From Phytophthora colocasiae (taxonomy: Eukaryota; Oomycota; Peronosporomycetes; Peronosporales; Peronosporaceae), in NCBI GenBank assembly GCA_018806915.1, contig JAGKQI010000096.1:496001-560000 (forward strand): a stretch of 64,000 nt of DNA, in the 5' to 3' direction. Of the stretch, positions 9,708 to 21,318 are shown in pieces. Made by a program: the position numbers and the translations under genes. The first letter of the stretch is position 1, and every line of letters starts with the position of its first letter. The notes under the pieces were generated by a model. That model did not search any database. It was given only the letters and a program-made list of their open reading frames with translations, and had not been told where the DNA came from.

Positions 9708-12700
9708 CTATACCCAAATGGATTGATCTTGCCCTCTTCGGGATGCAACAGACTTGGCCATCGCCGTCGAAGTCGCAGTAGAGGCGGCGGCTGTCGCTAC
9801 AGCAGAGACTGATGCTGATGCACGCCGGCTGGATGCCAATGAGTCGTCCAACGCAGCAAGCACTTCCTGCATGGACGGTCGTTCAGCAGGCGAGTCGTGG
9901 AAGCAGTTCTGCATAAGCGTCTGGAGGGATTCTGGGAGCTCTTTCGGAACGGGAAGTCGGTCGCCACGTAAAACTTGCATCATGGCCTGGACAGGAGTTA
10001 GAGACGCGAATGGCGGTGAACTCGTGTACGTTTCCCACATTAAAACACCGAACATGTAGACGTCGGAATCAAACGAGAAGGCGTGAGGCGGTTGCAAGGA
10101 CTCCGGTGCCATGTACTTCACAGGCCCCACCGCGTCTTTCATCAGCATCCCAGCAGTTTCAGATTGCACACGTCGACACAGACCGAAGTCGCAGATGCGT
10201 ACATGATTGCCTTGGTCTACGAGGCAGTTGCGTGCAGCGAGATCGCGGTGGATAAAGCCACCTTCGTGAATGTTTAGAAGTCCAGCAGCAGCATCCTTTA
10301 GCATTCCAGTACGTTCATCGACAGATAAGGAAGAACTGCTACGTAGATTGTCTTCAAGACTACCATAGGGAAGATACTTCGTTACCAACGCCAACGGGAA
10401 TTTTGTGTCTGTGGATGCGCCAACAAAGGGGACGATACACGGGTGATGGCCAAACATATTCAACATCGCAGCCTCGTGCTGGAACTCACGCACAATCTGG
10501 GATGTGGTTTCACCGAATTCGCTAGCTCGAATGGTCTTCACAACCACATCCTGACCATCAAGAGATGCCCGGTATGCGTCTCCAAAGTACCCTTGGCCAA
10601 CAAGCTCCTTCATTTCAAGAGAACGGAACGGAATTTCACGATACGTCTGCTCCATCACATCCATCCACCCTTCCAGAACGTTGACTTCCAACTCGCTTGG
10701 ATCCATCACCCGCGAACCGACTAATACGAACGAGTTGAGAACGGCGACTGAAGAACCGACAGTGATTCGGGCCTTGAATAGTACACGTCCAAACGCTGCG
10801 CCTTCCGTGCATACAACATCATAACTTACACTTGAAATATCTCCTTCCCACGCAAAACCTTGGGTTGCACTGTTCAGCACTTCGAACCCATTTGGTGCTT
10901 CAAGAGTTACATGAACAAGAGCACCGCGACGCACATCGAGTTTAGACTCTAGTGAGAGTTTTCGCGACTCAGGGTGGTCGCTCTTCGCTAGTTCTTGCAT
11001 TTCTGCTCGTTGGTTCAAAAGGAACGCCCAGACTGTGAACTGGAACGGTTTTGGCGATGGACACACGCTCGGCGGTGCAAACGCACTGAAGTTTACGCGA
11101 TCTCGACGACCAGGAACACTTTTAAACTCTGATGTCGTGTCCATGCCACCTTCCTCCGCCGCTAATATTGATGCAGAACGGCGAGGCTCTGGAATTGCAG
11201 CCATTTGGATAGAGCGATATACTTGTTGAAATTTGTCCGTCGGAAACTCCGCGTCATGAATGCTATTCGTCGGTGACAATAAGTCGTATGCATGGTCGTC
11301 CCCAAATGAATCGCGCCCCGCTCCACTGCTTCTCGGTGAGTTCATGGGCGAAAAGTTATCGTAATCCGGTTGATCCGATGAACCGCGGTAAATTGGGGTC
11401 GGGTCCAATGCAGTGATGTACTCAGGTGGGCTGTCCGTATAACTGAGTGGTGCATATGCCCGCATATTTGTCACATCGTCATCTTCGTAAGACCGCGCAA
11501 TACTTCCGTAGCGGCCTAGAGTCCCAAAAATCTCACAGTCGCTAATGTGAAGCGAAGATGCAGCTTGAGAAATCTGTGCAATACTCACCGACCGTTCGTT
11601 TTCTCTCTCGCTATGCTCCACTCGTTCAGAATCATCACTGGTCGAGCGAACTTGGTGGTCTGTGAGGGTACTTGGCCGGCCTCGAACGCGAGAAGATAAT
11701 GCTCGTTTCCTAGGATCACCAGTGGAGCCTATTCGTGGTGCACGAATTGTGCGAGCAGGCGCATCAGAGGGTCTTGAAGATGTAGGTGGCAATGGATAAG
11801 CACTTGGAACTGGAGGTACTACTGGAGTAGAGTGACGTGGGGCACTTGCTTTGGCATCCCCCGATGACTGCAGTCGCAATTGAGAAGCGTCAGGCTTCGT
11901 CCCTGGAGTATGAAAAACCTCATCCGCTGCTTGCTCGATCTCTCTCGCGTACCGATCACGATCTCTTGCATCAATATGTCTTTCTTGGTGACCAGTATCT
12001 TCTTCACGGCGTATTCCCATCTTTTCTTGTGCTAAACGCAGCTTCAGTTCATATTTTTGCACCTTCCTTTCGTAGCGCCTTTGCTGCCACTCATCTCGCT
12101 TTTGGCGAAACGGACCAGCTTTTGGTCCTGGTAACTCATCCAAACGCCCCCGCCCAGCTTCACCCGCTATATCCCTTTCATTGGGCCGAGCATAATTGAA
12201 TGAATCGTCGAGGTGATTAAAATCTTGCTGGTGTGAGTTCTGAAGTTCACTTAACCGTCGATGAACACTTTGTCGATCCTGTAGCAAGCCATGACTATCC
12301 TCATGCTTCTCACGCTTGTCCGCACCTAGCTGGTGCGCCATGTCATCCCTATCAACATCTTCATCTGACCAATATCCCTGGGCAGAGCGACGATCGAAAG
12401 GCTCAGACCAACTCTTGTGGATCCCATCACTGCGATGGCGGGCGCTTTCTTGGTCTCGAGTTTCTGACATAGTGGGTCGTTCCCAGTGAGCGTCATAACT
12501 TCTCCCACGCTGACGATGCGAGGGTAATGGTGGTGCCGACGGGGTTAAGTCTAGCGCCTCATACATACTTTTGTGAGCCGGTTCTTTTTTGAGTTCATCA
12601 TCTTCAGTAGTAGAAAGAGTCGCAGCTACTGGGACAGCAACAGCATATACGTCATCGAAACTATTTCGCCGGCGCATCCCCCGTCGGCCTCGATCACGTC

Positions 12701-14048
12701 TTCGTTGGTCAGCATTTGGCCACTGCCAATCTTGCCAATGCGACCAGTGTTCAAGCCATCGCTCGCGCCAATCAGCACCCCATGGAGGGAATTCGCCATT
12801 GAACGGTGGGAATGGCGGCGGTCCACGCATATCGAGTCTCATTTGCAACCCACCTCGGCCTCCACCACGACTCCATCCTCCCCTGCCCGTGCTGTTTCCT
12901 CTACCACCACCGCCACCACGTCTGCGGCCACTTCGACCACTGTCACTACCCCCACGCTGGCTGTTGCTTACATCACCCTCTGTGCTTCTGTTATCATCAG
13001 TCTTAATGACTACCTTGCAGCAGCACATTTGAAGCTCGTGATCGTGATTGTGTTCACGCATATCGTTCTGAAACGCGCGTTCAGCATGTGGCAACGGCCT
13101 TGCGGAATGCATGTCAGGCATGCCAGGCATTCCAGGTGGAACATACGGACCATCAAAGCTTGCTGCTTGATGCTTCATCTCTCTTGGGCCTCTCGTTCGA
13201 GATACATTAGCTTCACTAGAACTTCGACCTTGCTGATACAAGTTCCGCGTCACATCTTCAGCTGACGGCATCTGTCTAGCCGTCGCGTCAGGATTTCCAT
13301 GCTGTGCATTCAGGTGTTTTCCACTCATCGTTCCATAATTATTTGATGGAGCAGCGATATGCTGTTCCTCCTGTCCGCGTCTGTCCTCCTTCTGCGCCAT
13401 TGTACTTTGCTCTGTCGGCTCCTCCCTTTCATTCCTCGAAAATAAAACTCTAGCCACATTTCTCGACACGAACAGCAAACCTCTGGCTGACGTCACCCCT
13501 ATCTGGTGTGCCAAAAAGGCAAAAGCTAATGCTGTGAACACTTGAGCAGGAGGAGTCGCATTTAAAACAATATTCACACCCGAGAGTCCCACCTCTTTCG
13601 GCAAAATCTGCGCAAAACTCACGATCCACAGAATCAACGGTACTGCAGTGAAAACTAGATCCAGGATCCACTTGAACACCATGAAGTACAGTAACGACAG
13701 TAGCATCACCGGAAGAGTGACTTCCCCTAATACTGGGGTCCGTTCCTGTTCCTGTGCGTCCTCAACAGCTCCTTGTCCTCTGACACTTGCTCTGCGCCGT
13801 CGAACAACTGGGATCAGCTCGTCTTCGTCAGCCACAAGAGAGTTAATGGCCATCTCCGTCCCCCACAAGATCCTCGTGAGCTTCCGAGCGAATTGAGACG
13901 ACCCCACAAGCAAACATCCAACTACAAGCAGCAGGAGCGACCCAGAAACGGCGAAGAAGGCGGCCAGCACGACAGCAAAGGCTAGAGTGGCCACATGGAA
14001 GCTCAGTGTACGCACGACGGAGGCTACAACGCCTCTCCGAACCGGCAT
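9708..14048 (-). CDS. Membrane-anchored TKL-type protein kinase with long disordered middle
   Basis: One exon of about 1,446 residues, taking ATG 14048; the frame also runs upstream to a GTG at 14072. Residues about 15-55 and 105-195 hold several hydrophobic segments (LAFAVVLAAFFAVSG, LLLLVVGCLLVG, VMLLSLLYFMVFKWIL), so the N-terminus is multi-pass. A very long Arg/Ser/Glu-rich low-complexity middle contains an RGG-like box (RGGGGGRGNSTGRGGWSRGG). The last third has a short beta-rich domain (PKPFQFTVWAF) and then the kinase domain, about 1,130-1,400: glycine loop GQGYFGDAYRA, VVVKTI lysine, catalytic HRDLAARNCL, DFG in ICDFGLCRR, APE in KYMAPESL. All key residues are present, so activity is expected. 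HRDLAARN and the overall form fit the TKL group, which is expanded in oomycetes. Role: probably signalling at a membrane; ligand unknown. Confidence 0.9.
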   Translation of the reverse strand: MPVRRGVVASVVRTLSFHVATLAFAVVLAAFFAVSGSLLLLVVGCLLVGSSQFARKLTRILWGTEMAINSLVADEDELIPVVRRRRASVRGQGAVEDAQEQERTPVLGEVTLPVMLLSLLYFMVFKWILDLVFTAVPLILWIVSFAQILPKEVGLSGVNIVLNATPPAQVFTALAFAFLAHQIGVTSARGLLFVSRNVARVLFSRNEREEPTEQSTMAQKEDRRGQEEQHIAAPSNNYGTMSGKHLNAQHGNPDATARQMPSAEDVTRNLYQQGRSSSEANVSRTRGPREMKHQAASFDGPYVPPGMPGMPDMHSARPLPHAERAFQNDMREHNHDHELQMCCCKVVIKTDDNRSTEGDVSNSQRGGSDSGRSGRRRGGGGGRGNSTGRGGWSRGGGRGGLQMRLDMRGPPPFPPFNGEFPPWGADWRERWLEHWSHWQDWQWPNADQRRRDRGRRGMRRRNSFDDVYAVAVPVAATLSTTEDDELKKEPAHKSMYEALDLTPSAPPLPSHRQRGRSYDAHWERPTMSETRDQESARHRSDGIHKSWSEPFDRRSAQGYWSDEDVDRDDMAHQLGADKREKHEDSHGLLQDRQSVHRRLSELQNSHQQDFNHLDDSFNYARPNERDIAGEAGRGRLDELPGPKAGPFRQKRDEWQQRRYERKVQKYELKLRLAQEKMGIRREEDTGHQERHIDARDRDRYAREIEQAADEVFHTPGTKPDASQLRLQSSGDAKASAPRHSTPVVPPVPSAYPLPPTSSRPSDAPARTIRAPRIGSTGDPRKRALSSRVRGRPSTLTDHQVRSTSDDSERVEHSERENERSVSIAQISQAASSLHISDCEIFGTLGRYGSIARSYEDDDVTNMRAYAPLSYTDSPPEYITALDPTPIYRGSSDQPDYDNFSPMNSPRSSGAGRDSFGDDHAYDLLSPTNSIHDAEFPTDKFQQVYRSIQMAAIPEPRRSASILAAEEGGMDTTSEFKSVPGRRDRVNFSAFAPPSVCPSPKPFQFTVWAFLLNQRAEMQELAKSDHPESRKLSLESKLDVRRGALVHVTLEAPNGFEVLNSATQGFAWEGDISSVSYDVVCTEGAAFGRVLFKARITVGSSVAVLNSFVLVGSRVMDPSELEVNVLEGWMDVMEQTYREIPFRSLEMKELVGQGYFGDAYRASLDGQDVVVKTIRASEFGETTSQIVREFQHEAAMLNMFGHHPCIVPFVGASTDTKFPLALVTKYLPYGSLEDNLRSSSSLSVDERTGMLKDAAAGLLNIHEGGFIHRDLAARNCLVDQGNHVRICDFGLCRRVQSETAGMLMKDAVGPVKYMAPESLQPPHAFSFDSDVYMFGVLMWETYTSSPPFASLTPVQAMMQVLRGDRLPVPKELPESLQTLMQNCFHDSPAERPSMQEVLAALDDSLASSRRASASVSAVATAAASTATSTAMAKSVASRRGQDQSIWV

Positions 14049-15461
14049 GAGTCCTGACCTTGTACGGCCCACAGCGGCGATGGGAGAGCGGCCAGAAGCG
14101 CACGAAGGGTGAGAGGAAGGCGGGGGAATGACTGTAGGTCTGTAGAAACGTCTGTGTATGATGCTGGACGTGGAGATGGCGTTGGGGGCAGCTCAAGGCC
14201 GCCGCTTCCTTCCGAAATTGCGCTTTATGTTATGAAAACAAAAGCTGCATAGATTAGCAAAGTGAAGTTGATAACTAATACCTGTGGAAAGAGATGTTAG
14301 ATTCAGTCAGTCTTCGTTGGGAGAAAGGGGGTTTTGTAACCTTAAGGAATGTCATACTTTATTTTTGATGCGCCATCATTCTGAGCTGAGTGAGTCATTT
14401 TGCGTTTTGCCAATATAAATAAGGTTGCTAATTGTGCAGTTTCTTGTCTTCTGGAACGTCGTTTCTCGCTGTTTTTCTCCTTGGTGAAGGTGCCAGAGTC
14501 ACCGCTCTTAATAGGCTGGATGGATGGTGCCTGAGGTGGACTGGTTTGACGTCGTTATCATGTACAGGGTCGAACACTGACTGGAGCCTTGTCGACTGTT
14601 AGCTGATCCGATATATCTCCCCCTGTTCAATTCCATTTGTAGGCACTCGAGGAGAGCTCGGTGTGCCGGTACGCAGTACCCAAGAAGCTTCCTCGGGTCA
14701 CATGGATGGTCTCAGCTGAGTCACATGATGATCTCAGCTGAGACCACTGCCAGACGTCAAGAAGCGCAGCCTCACCAGTCTCACAACTACGATGCTGTGT
14801 TACGTGGAATGGTCACAAGGGGGAATTTCAGACTCACCCGACCCTGTGGGGTTTGAAACACCTCACCTGAATGACGGCGGGTACACGAGCTGGTGTCGAT
14901 TCTTCTTGAATAGTCTCAGCAGGAGGCCCCAGGGCCAAATCCGGCATGCTGTCCAACTGCAGGAAGTTTGGCTCGGGCATAGAGCCCACTAATGGGGCTC
15001 TGGGTGGCTGTAACCCAGGGCCATTTGCGAAGGGAGCGATGAAAGAACAGTTGTCAACGAAGTCTGTGTGCGATGGGATCTACACTGTAGATGAATGTAA
15101 CCCGTGTGCCAACGCTAGGGCGGTGCGACTCAGCTTCCTTCATTAGGTATTGCAAACTTCTGTCAATACAGCATCGAAGAAGTGGTAAGAACAGCACGCT
15201 GGTTATTTAAACGACATGTATTGTAGTAAGCTTAAACTGCAACGCGACCAGTTTTGCTGTACATGAATTGTGTGATATGGCTCTCCACTCACCTCTTGCT
15301 TTGCTCAGCTTAAGCAGCGACTGCTCTAAATGGCATAAATAATGATCTGGTGCTGGTGAGGGAGCACAGCATCATCTGGATAACTTACGGACTTGGGAGG
15401 AAGGGTGGGAGAAGGAGCGCGCAGACGTGAGCGACCTAAACCCTGCAGCACATGATTCCAG
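14049..15461. other. Intergenic region upstream of the kinase
   Basis: About 1.4 kb with no convincing gene on either strand; the short open frames (for example at 14792-15146) lack family resemblance and normal codon bias. It presumably contains the kinase promoter. The segment near 14693-14752 repeats TCACATG and CTCAGCTGAG, a short palindrome, twice. Confidence 0.5.
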
Positions 15462-16448
15462 TCAGTCCAGTTCGTGCACGAGATCCTCCACCTTTCGGTT
15501 CTGTAGCACCGTAAGTCCTTCAGCCACCTGAAAGTACACGTGCACGTGAAAGATATCGATGGATCTCTCCGGGTTGTCATCATAGTTCCACCGCTCCACG
15601 TGTGGTGCATTCGCATCAATCCAGTTTTCCACGTACTGCTTCACCTGTTCGTGGTTTAAGTCCTTGAGATGCCACAGCGTCCAGTGCTCGATGCCTGCAG
15701 GAGTGTCATAGGGAAACATGTTGGGTTCCAGGAACGCAGTTCTACCCTTCAGCGTCGTAGAGAAAATGTGTTCCTCAGCAGTGCCATACTTCTCAGCGAT
15801 CTCGTCAAGGTGGTCCCATTTGCGCTCCTTGCACTCGTCAGTCCGGCTCCAGTACTCGATGTAGAGCGTCCGACGGCTGTGGTTGTTCGTCGACTCACTG
15901 CTACATTCAACATCAGCAGCAGAATCCAGAGCACACCCATCATCAGCATAAGCATCACGACAAACTAGCGACTCTTCCTCGCTCTCAATGTCAGTAGGCA
16001 AGTAGTCACTGTCTGCTTCAGCAGGGGTCAGCTCGGTCTTGGCTTTCTTGGTCACGTTTTGCTCTTCGTCTGCATCTAAATCACTTTTGCGCTTGAGCGT
16101 CTGGGAGCTGCTCACAGGATTCGTAAGAGCCTCATTAATATCAACGGAACCGGATGCCGAGCGCAGGACACGCATACCGTCCGTGGCTTTAGCCTGTTCG
16201 TTGCTGACACCTTCCTGTGTGGGTTTCTTTATCTAATTAAATAACAATAACAAAACTTTTAGAACACTTTACTGTCACATTGTCAAACTAGGAAACGCTC
16301 TTACCTTGTCATTTCCCTGCTCTGTCTTTTTGGTCGAGCTAAAATCCACATCTGAAATGGACGAGGGCGAGTTACAGAACACGCGGGGCGAGTCAACGCT
16401 CTTGTTAGACTGAGAACAAGTCTCCACGGCGACTGTTTGACACGTCAT
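15462..16448 (-). CDS. DUF3605-like conserved protein
   Basis: Two exons: 16448-16305 (48 codons, start MTCQTVAVETC) and 16232-15462, joined in phase 0 across a 72-nt intron, giving about 304 residues. The N-terminal half is acidic and Ser-rich with a Lys-rich patch (TLKRKSDLD, NVTKKAKTE) that could be a nuclear localisation signal. The C-terminal half is ordered and contains FPYDTPAGIEHWTLWHLKDL and DIFHVHVYFQ. The Pro..Gly-x-EHW..W pattern is the mark of the DUF3605 family, which has fungal and other eukaryotic members and no established biochemical function. Family assignment is from memory of the motif. The ATG at 16175 is internal, since the upstream exon joins in frame. Confidence 0.75.
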
Positions 16449-16825
16449 GTTCTCTATACAGAGAAGGTTTAGCTTGGATAAATTAGATCACAGACACGTG
16501 CCTGTGAGTGCTCTACTCGATCTGCTTCGCCTCTTCCGGTAGCACTAAAGCCTGTTCCTGTACTGGGACGTCACGCAACGTGTGCTTCAGCTGTCGTTTT
16601 CAATTATGAGCGAGTGAGAAAAACGACGGGTCTCCTGCCCGCAGGATCTGAATAGGCGGGAATCACTTGAATAAAGTATGTTACAGTGATGTCGCCCATC
16701 TAATTCTCTCCTCCTTATGGTTACTTTGTGAAGTATATTATATTGTGTTCCAGAAAATTGGTACAATTTAAAGTTGACTGGCGGGCATACTCCGCCATAC
16801 AAAAGTTCATTGGCACTAGGCAAAA
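16449..16825. promoter_or_regulatory. Divergent promoter region, DUF3605-like gene / UTP18
   Basis: 377 nt separate two divergent start codons. The UTP18 side is AT-rich just before its ATG. No other gene is visible. Confidence 0.4.
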
Positions 16826-18293
16826 ATGGGTAAACGTGCGCCTGCTGCTCCCGTGTCCGAGGCGGAGAAGCTGCTGGCCCAGGAAGTGTTCCAGACCAAG
16901 CCTAAGACCAAGAAGAATAAGCGCAAGCAATTAGCTAAGAACAAGCGTGAACAGCAACAGCAGGAGAAGGAGCTAAAGCTCAAGGCTGCTTGGGTGGACG
17001 ATGACGATGAGGAGATGGAAGTGAATCTGGAGGAGCAGCCACAGTTGCGTAAACTCCGTAAGACTGAAGACGACACCGTTGTCGATGGAAAGGAGCTTAA
17101 CCGACGCCTCAAAACTTTGTAGGTGTATTATTTGTTGTGTTGTTTTTCAACTTGGATCTAATTGTCGATTATTTTTTTGTAGTTACCAGTCGGCACATGG
17201 TGCTGTGTCTTGGGCCGATCCAAAGAATTTCTTGGGCGATAGACAGGTGGACTCAGATGACAGTGATAATGAAGAGGAGGCTGAACTTCTCCGCAGTACT
17301 GGCAACATGATGGAGGACTCGGGAGAACTACTGCCGCAGGGCACACTTGAAGTCGCCCGCATGAAGGATGCCAATCAGCATGCGCCGTCCAATGCTGTGA
17401 TCCAGTCTGTGCAGTTCCACTCTAATGGGCAGCTTATGCTGACGGCGGGTTTGGACAAGACGTTGCATCTTTTCCAAGTGGATGGCAGCAACAATGCCAA
17501 TATTGAGAACGTGTTTGTTAAGGACTTGCCTATACTGGACGCGAAGTTCACGCTTGGTGGAGACCGTGCGGTGTTGACAGGACCCCGTCAGTATTTCTTC
17601 TCGTACGATATTGAGGCCGGCAAGATCACCAAGATTCCTGGACTCTATGGGCGCAAGGAAAGGAATCGCAACAAGTTTGTGGTTTCGAACAATGGAGAGA
17701 TGATCGTGTTCCTGGGAAGCGAGGGTTATATGGATGTGGTGTCAGCCAAGTCGTACGAATCGATTGGTACTCTCAAGATGAACGGCAGCGTTGAATCAGC
17801 AGCTTTCTGCGATAACGACCGCTTCTTGATCAGCACAGGATCAGACGGACAGGTTTACAAGTGGGATATGCGCACCCGGCGGTGTGTGTTTGTTCACGAC
17901 GATGAGGGTAGTCTTGGTAACCACGCGCTGGCTGCTAGTGGAAAGTATTATGCTGCTGGTTCGAAGAGTGGAGTGGTCAACATCTACGATAACACCGGCT
18001 TGACTGCTAAGCCCAAGCCACGCAAGGCGCTGATGCACCTCACTACTCAGGTCGATCACCTCATGTTCAACGCGAACTCGGAGATTCTGGCTATGGCTTC
18101 TACTGACGCCAAGGACTCGTTGAAGATGGTACACATGCCGTCACTCACTGTGTTTTCCAACTGGCCGACGGCGCACACGCCGCTGCACTATGTGTCGGCA
18201 ATGGACTTCAGTCCAAACAGTGGTTATTTCGCAGTTGGAAATGCCCGAGGACGTGTGTTGCTGTACCGGTTGACCCACTACAAGTCCACATAA
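16826..18293 (+). CDS. UTP18: UTP18, WD40 subunit of the small-subunit processome
   Basis: Two exons, 16826-17118 and 17183-18293, joined with a GT..AG intron of 64 nt, give 467 residues. The N-terminus is basic and nucleolar-like (KPKTKKNKRKQLAKNKREQ), followed by an acidic patch (WVDDDDEEMEV). WD40-like repeats follow: VQSVQFHSNGQLMLTAGLDK, VFVKDLPILDAKFTLGGDRA, AFCDNDRFLISTGSDGQVY, and the final MDFSPNSGYFAVGNARGRVL then LYRLTHY, which is the characteristic C-terminus of Utp18. Utp18 is a UTPB component that binds U3 snoRNP and is needed for 18S rRNA processing; it also recruits the exosome helicase Mtr4 in yeast. An in-frame TAG after the first exon (17119-17121) is removed by splicing. 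Length is close to that of the human and yeast proteins. Confidence 0.93.
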
Positions 18294-18417
18294 AGAGGGG
18301 AATTAGGCAAACACAAGAGCGCCATGGTGTTCCAAATTGTTCCGAGGTTGCTGTGGTGGCGTTTTAGGACGAAGGCTTGCTATATAATAGAGATCGACTG
18401 CTCGTTGCATACTTCCT

Positions 18418-20967
18418 TCATGCTTTTCGCGTTTGACCAGCCTTTTGAGCAGGGTTGTACGTCAGGGTGAGCTTCTTGGCGGTGGTAATGAGCGAGTCGA
18501 GTGCTTTATCAACTCCTTCCTCGGCCCCATCTGCTTCGAGGTAAAAGTGCATTGAGTTTGGTAACCATTTTGAATAGCATTGCTTTACACATATTCATGT
18601 ACGTACATGGTCTTCTATCCCAAGTGCTAGAGATTTGATGGCTTAACTCCGTCAGAGCGTCATCAACACCTTCAGAACATTCAACAGACCACGCCAGCTA
18701 TATGTCAGAATTTCGTAACGATTCATGGAGTTCTTCTTACCTTTGTGATTAGAAACTCCACTCGCGTTAAACTTATTGAGGCGTCTCTGGCTTGGCGAAG
18801 TAGACGAATCTTTTCGTGTCGGTAGAGGACGTCGGGGGCGTTGTCGTTGCTGTCGTCAAAAGCAGGTTAGAGACAGCAATTTGGCGATATGAAATCTTGC
18901 CTTACTAAGTAGGCTTGAGTGGGTTGTTGAGAGTGCGTAGGATAAAGCTCCGAGTCATCATGTGATGTCAAAGGGTGTGCAAGCTGATAACGAAGAGCAT
19001 TCGCTGCCATTCGTGTGTTCATTGTCGGCAACTCCTGCATAAAATGTAACATCGTGAGGTTAGAAAGAGTTTGGATAGTAAGAAACAAGAACATTGTTAC
19101 TTTAGAATCTACTGCCAATGTCCGTGTGATCATGCTCGCTGGAACAGCCGGAAGCTTCTCAAGTGGGTTAGCAAAATAGTCACACATAACTTTCAGCTGT
19201 ACTGTAGTAGAGAATTTACCTCGTTTGGTGATCCAGCCAAAATATCTTCAATACCCACACCCGTCAGGAAAGTAGAGTCATTCGGGTTGTATTTCAGCTC
19301 TACAAAAACAACAAAAAAGAGAAAAGGTCAAACAGTGTTTTGTTTTAGACTTGCTGCTTTCGGTACGTACGCCTTCTCATTGGAGTTGCCGGAGTATCGG
19401 ACTGAATCACGCAAATCAAATAAGTACAAATGAGGTATCAGAGCACAAACCCAAACAGCGTTATGTACTTGTCGTTTTGAAAGAAGTTCTTGGTCAGTAA
19501 TGATATCGAGATTGGGCGCCTGCAAAAACTCGGTTGCTCGTGTTCGAAATGGTGACTGGAGCACCACCTCGTTCGGTATCATTTTGTAAATTTCGACGTG
19601 TTCGTAACAGGACATCGAGTGGAGTTTCTTCTTCTTTGTCGCTGGGTATGCGACCATGATGGTCATTGCAATCTGTTCCGCTGTTCTTTCATTCAGAACT
19701 GCAGTGAGACTAGGCACAGGATCATAAGCCAGCTTGGTGGGGTCGTACGACGTGACGGCATCGTGAGCAAGAGGATTGCCGTACAAGATGAGTTTCCGCA
19801 AGCTGCGGAGTTCTGTTGTGTAAACAACATCTTCTTCATCGGTGATCATGTTGTGAGCAAGATTGAGATAGATGAGATTGTAGAATCCGGCACCACGTTT
19901 TTCTTCTAGGGTCAAGGCAGACTGTTGTTGGCAAAAGGTTATATGCAGTTAGGCATGACTTCAGATGATTAGATACTTGAGTGCGTACCTCCGGAAAACC
20001 AGTGATCTTGTTGTAACTTAAATTCAAGTTGCGCAAGCGGGGCATAATAGCAAGGAAGGAAAATACTTCCTGCCCCGCAATATTGTTGCTTTCAAGAGAT
20101 AATGTTTCCAGTCTAGAAAAGCGATCCATAATCGGTGGTAATGATCGAATACGGTTGCTTCCCAAGTAGAGTTCACGGATCCGCAGCAGATTTGACAGCT
20201 CCTCTAGATCTTTCGACACAAGGCAATTAAAGGACAAGTTGAGCACCTGCCAATAAATCCAACAAGAAGAAAAGAGGTTAATAACCTTCTCGCCCAATTC
20301 TCAGTTGCTTTACCTCAAGATTTTGGAACCCGTTGCTTAACGCGACCTCTTCCAGCGCGTTGCATTGAAAATCCAACTCTACAAGCGCTGGCAAACATCC
20401 AAATGGTTCCAGAGGGGCCTGCACAGCAAGGTAATAGAGTGGTTGGTTTCCTAGCGTGCAGATCCAGGCTACAAAGCACAAAACTTCATCTTCTCGAACC
20501 TCATTGTCGCTCATGTCGAGCCTTATCAAGTTTGTAAAGAAAAGAAGATCCTCAGCCACGACGTCTATGATGTGCATGTCATTCAGAACTGCCTGAACAA
20601 CCTCATCAGGAAATTCCACTAAATCACAAAAGAAAATCAATCATTTTAGTGTAATGCGAGTAGAGGAACGAACAGTTCTGCCAAACAAACCTCGACACCA
20701 ATCCAAGAGTAGGAAACCGTCCAGTGTTCGTGGAGAATCATTCGAAATGGCGCGTTTCCGAGTAGACCTTGAGTGTTGATTGCTACTCCCAGAAAGAGGT
20801 GTCGCTTCAGCAGGAATATTACCTCTCGCAACAGTTTGCCCCGATTGCACCAGTGTCGTGTTGGTTGCTGGCTTCTTCAAAGCCTTGCTGATCTTCCGAC
20901 GACTCGGGGGGCTATCGACTGAAACAGGAGACCGAGTGTCGCCGGTGCGCTCTGTCAGCGAAATCAT
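18418..20967 (-). CDS. Multi-exon leucine-rich repeat protein (possibly XRRA1-like)
   Basis: About ten or more exons run from ATG 20967 to a TGA at 18418. The N-terminus is Ser/Lys-rich and disordered (RRKISKALKKPATNT). LRRs follow: LVELDFQCNALEEV, VLNLSFNCLVSKDLEELS, IRELYLGSNRIRSLPPIM, LETLSLESNNIAGQEVF, LRNLNLSYNKITGFPE and LIYLNLAHNMITDEEDV. A C-terminal non-LRR part is spread over small exons near 19229-19300 (LKYNPNDSTFLTGVGIEDIL), 19105-19180, 18905-19035 (MNTRMAANALRYQLAHP), 18745-18845 (VLYRHEKIRLLRQARDA) and the last exon ending TYNPAQKAGQTRKA. The layout (SDS22-type LRRs then a helical tail) resembles XRRA1-like or ciliary LRR proteins, but I am not certain. LRRs of this type bind proteins. 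Exact internal splice sites are approximate. Confidence 0.75.
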
Positions 20968-21318
20968 CTCTCAGACTTGAGTTAGACCGTGTTATTAACC
21001 CTATAGGCAGTTTTCGACTTCCATCCTAAAATTACATTGAAGACAGATCACTTTTCTCCTGGATAACACGCCAGCCACCTACATCCGAACTTTACAACAC
21101 AGAACAAACGACACTCTTCATGGATAAAAATGCATTCACCTTGTTCTTAGTTACACGCAAAAATGTGCGTTGTGCTGTTCAGGGTTGTCAGCTTGGCCAG
21201 GTAATTCAGTTTCCTGCATTTGAAATATCCATGAGCTCGTAATGGAAGACTGAGGAAACTCAATACCACCTCCCAGCTGACTGCGCGTCACCAGACACAG
21301 CTCTTCGTAATGAGGTAC

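Noticed and set aside
12573..13265. 230-codon + strand open frame
   Set aside because: It lies fully inside the kinase gene on the opposite strand, in its low-complexity Arg/Gly/Ser region; low complexity makes long shadow frames.
14693..14752. Repeated CTCAGCTGAG palindrome as a regulatory site
   Set aside because: Two copies of a 10-bp palindrome can occur by local duplication; nothing else supports binding.
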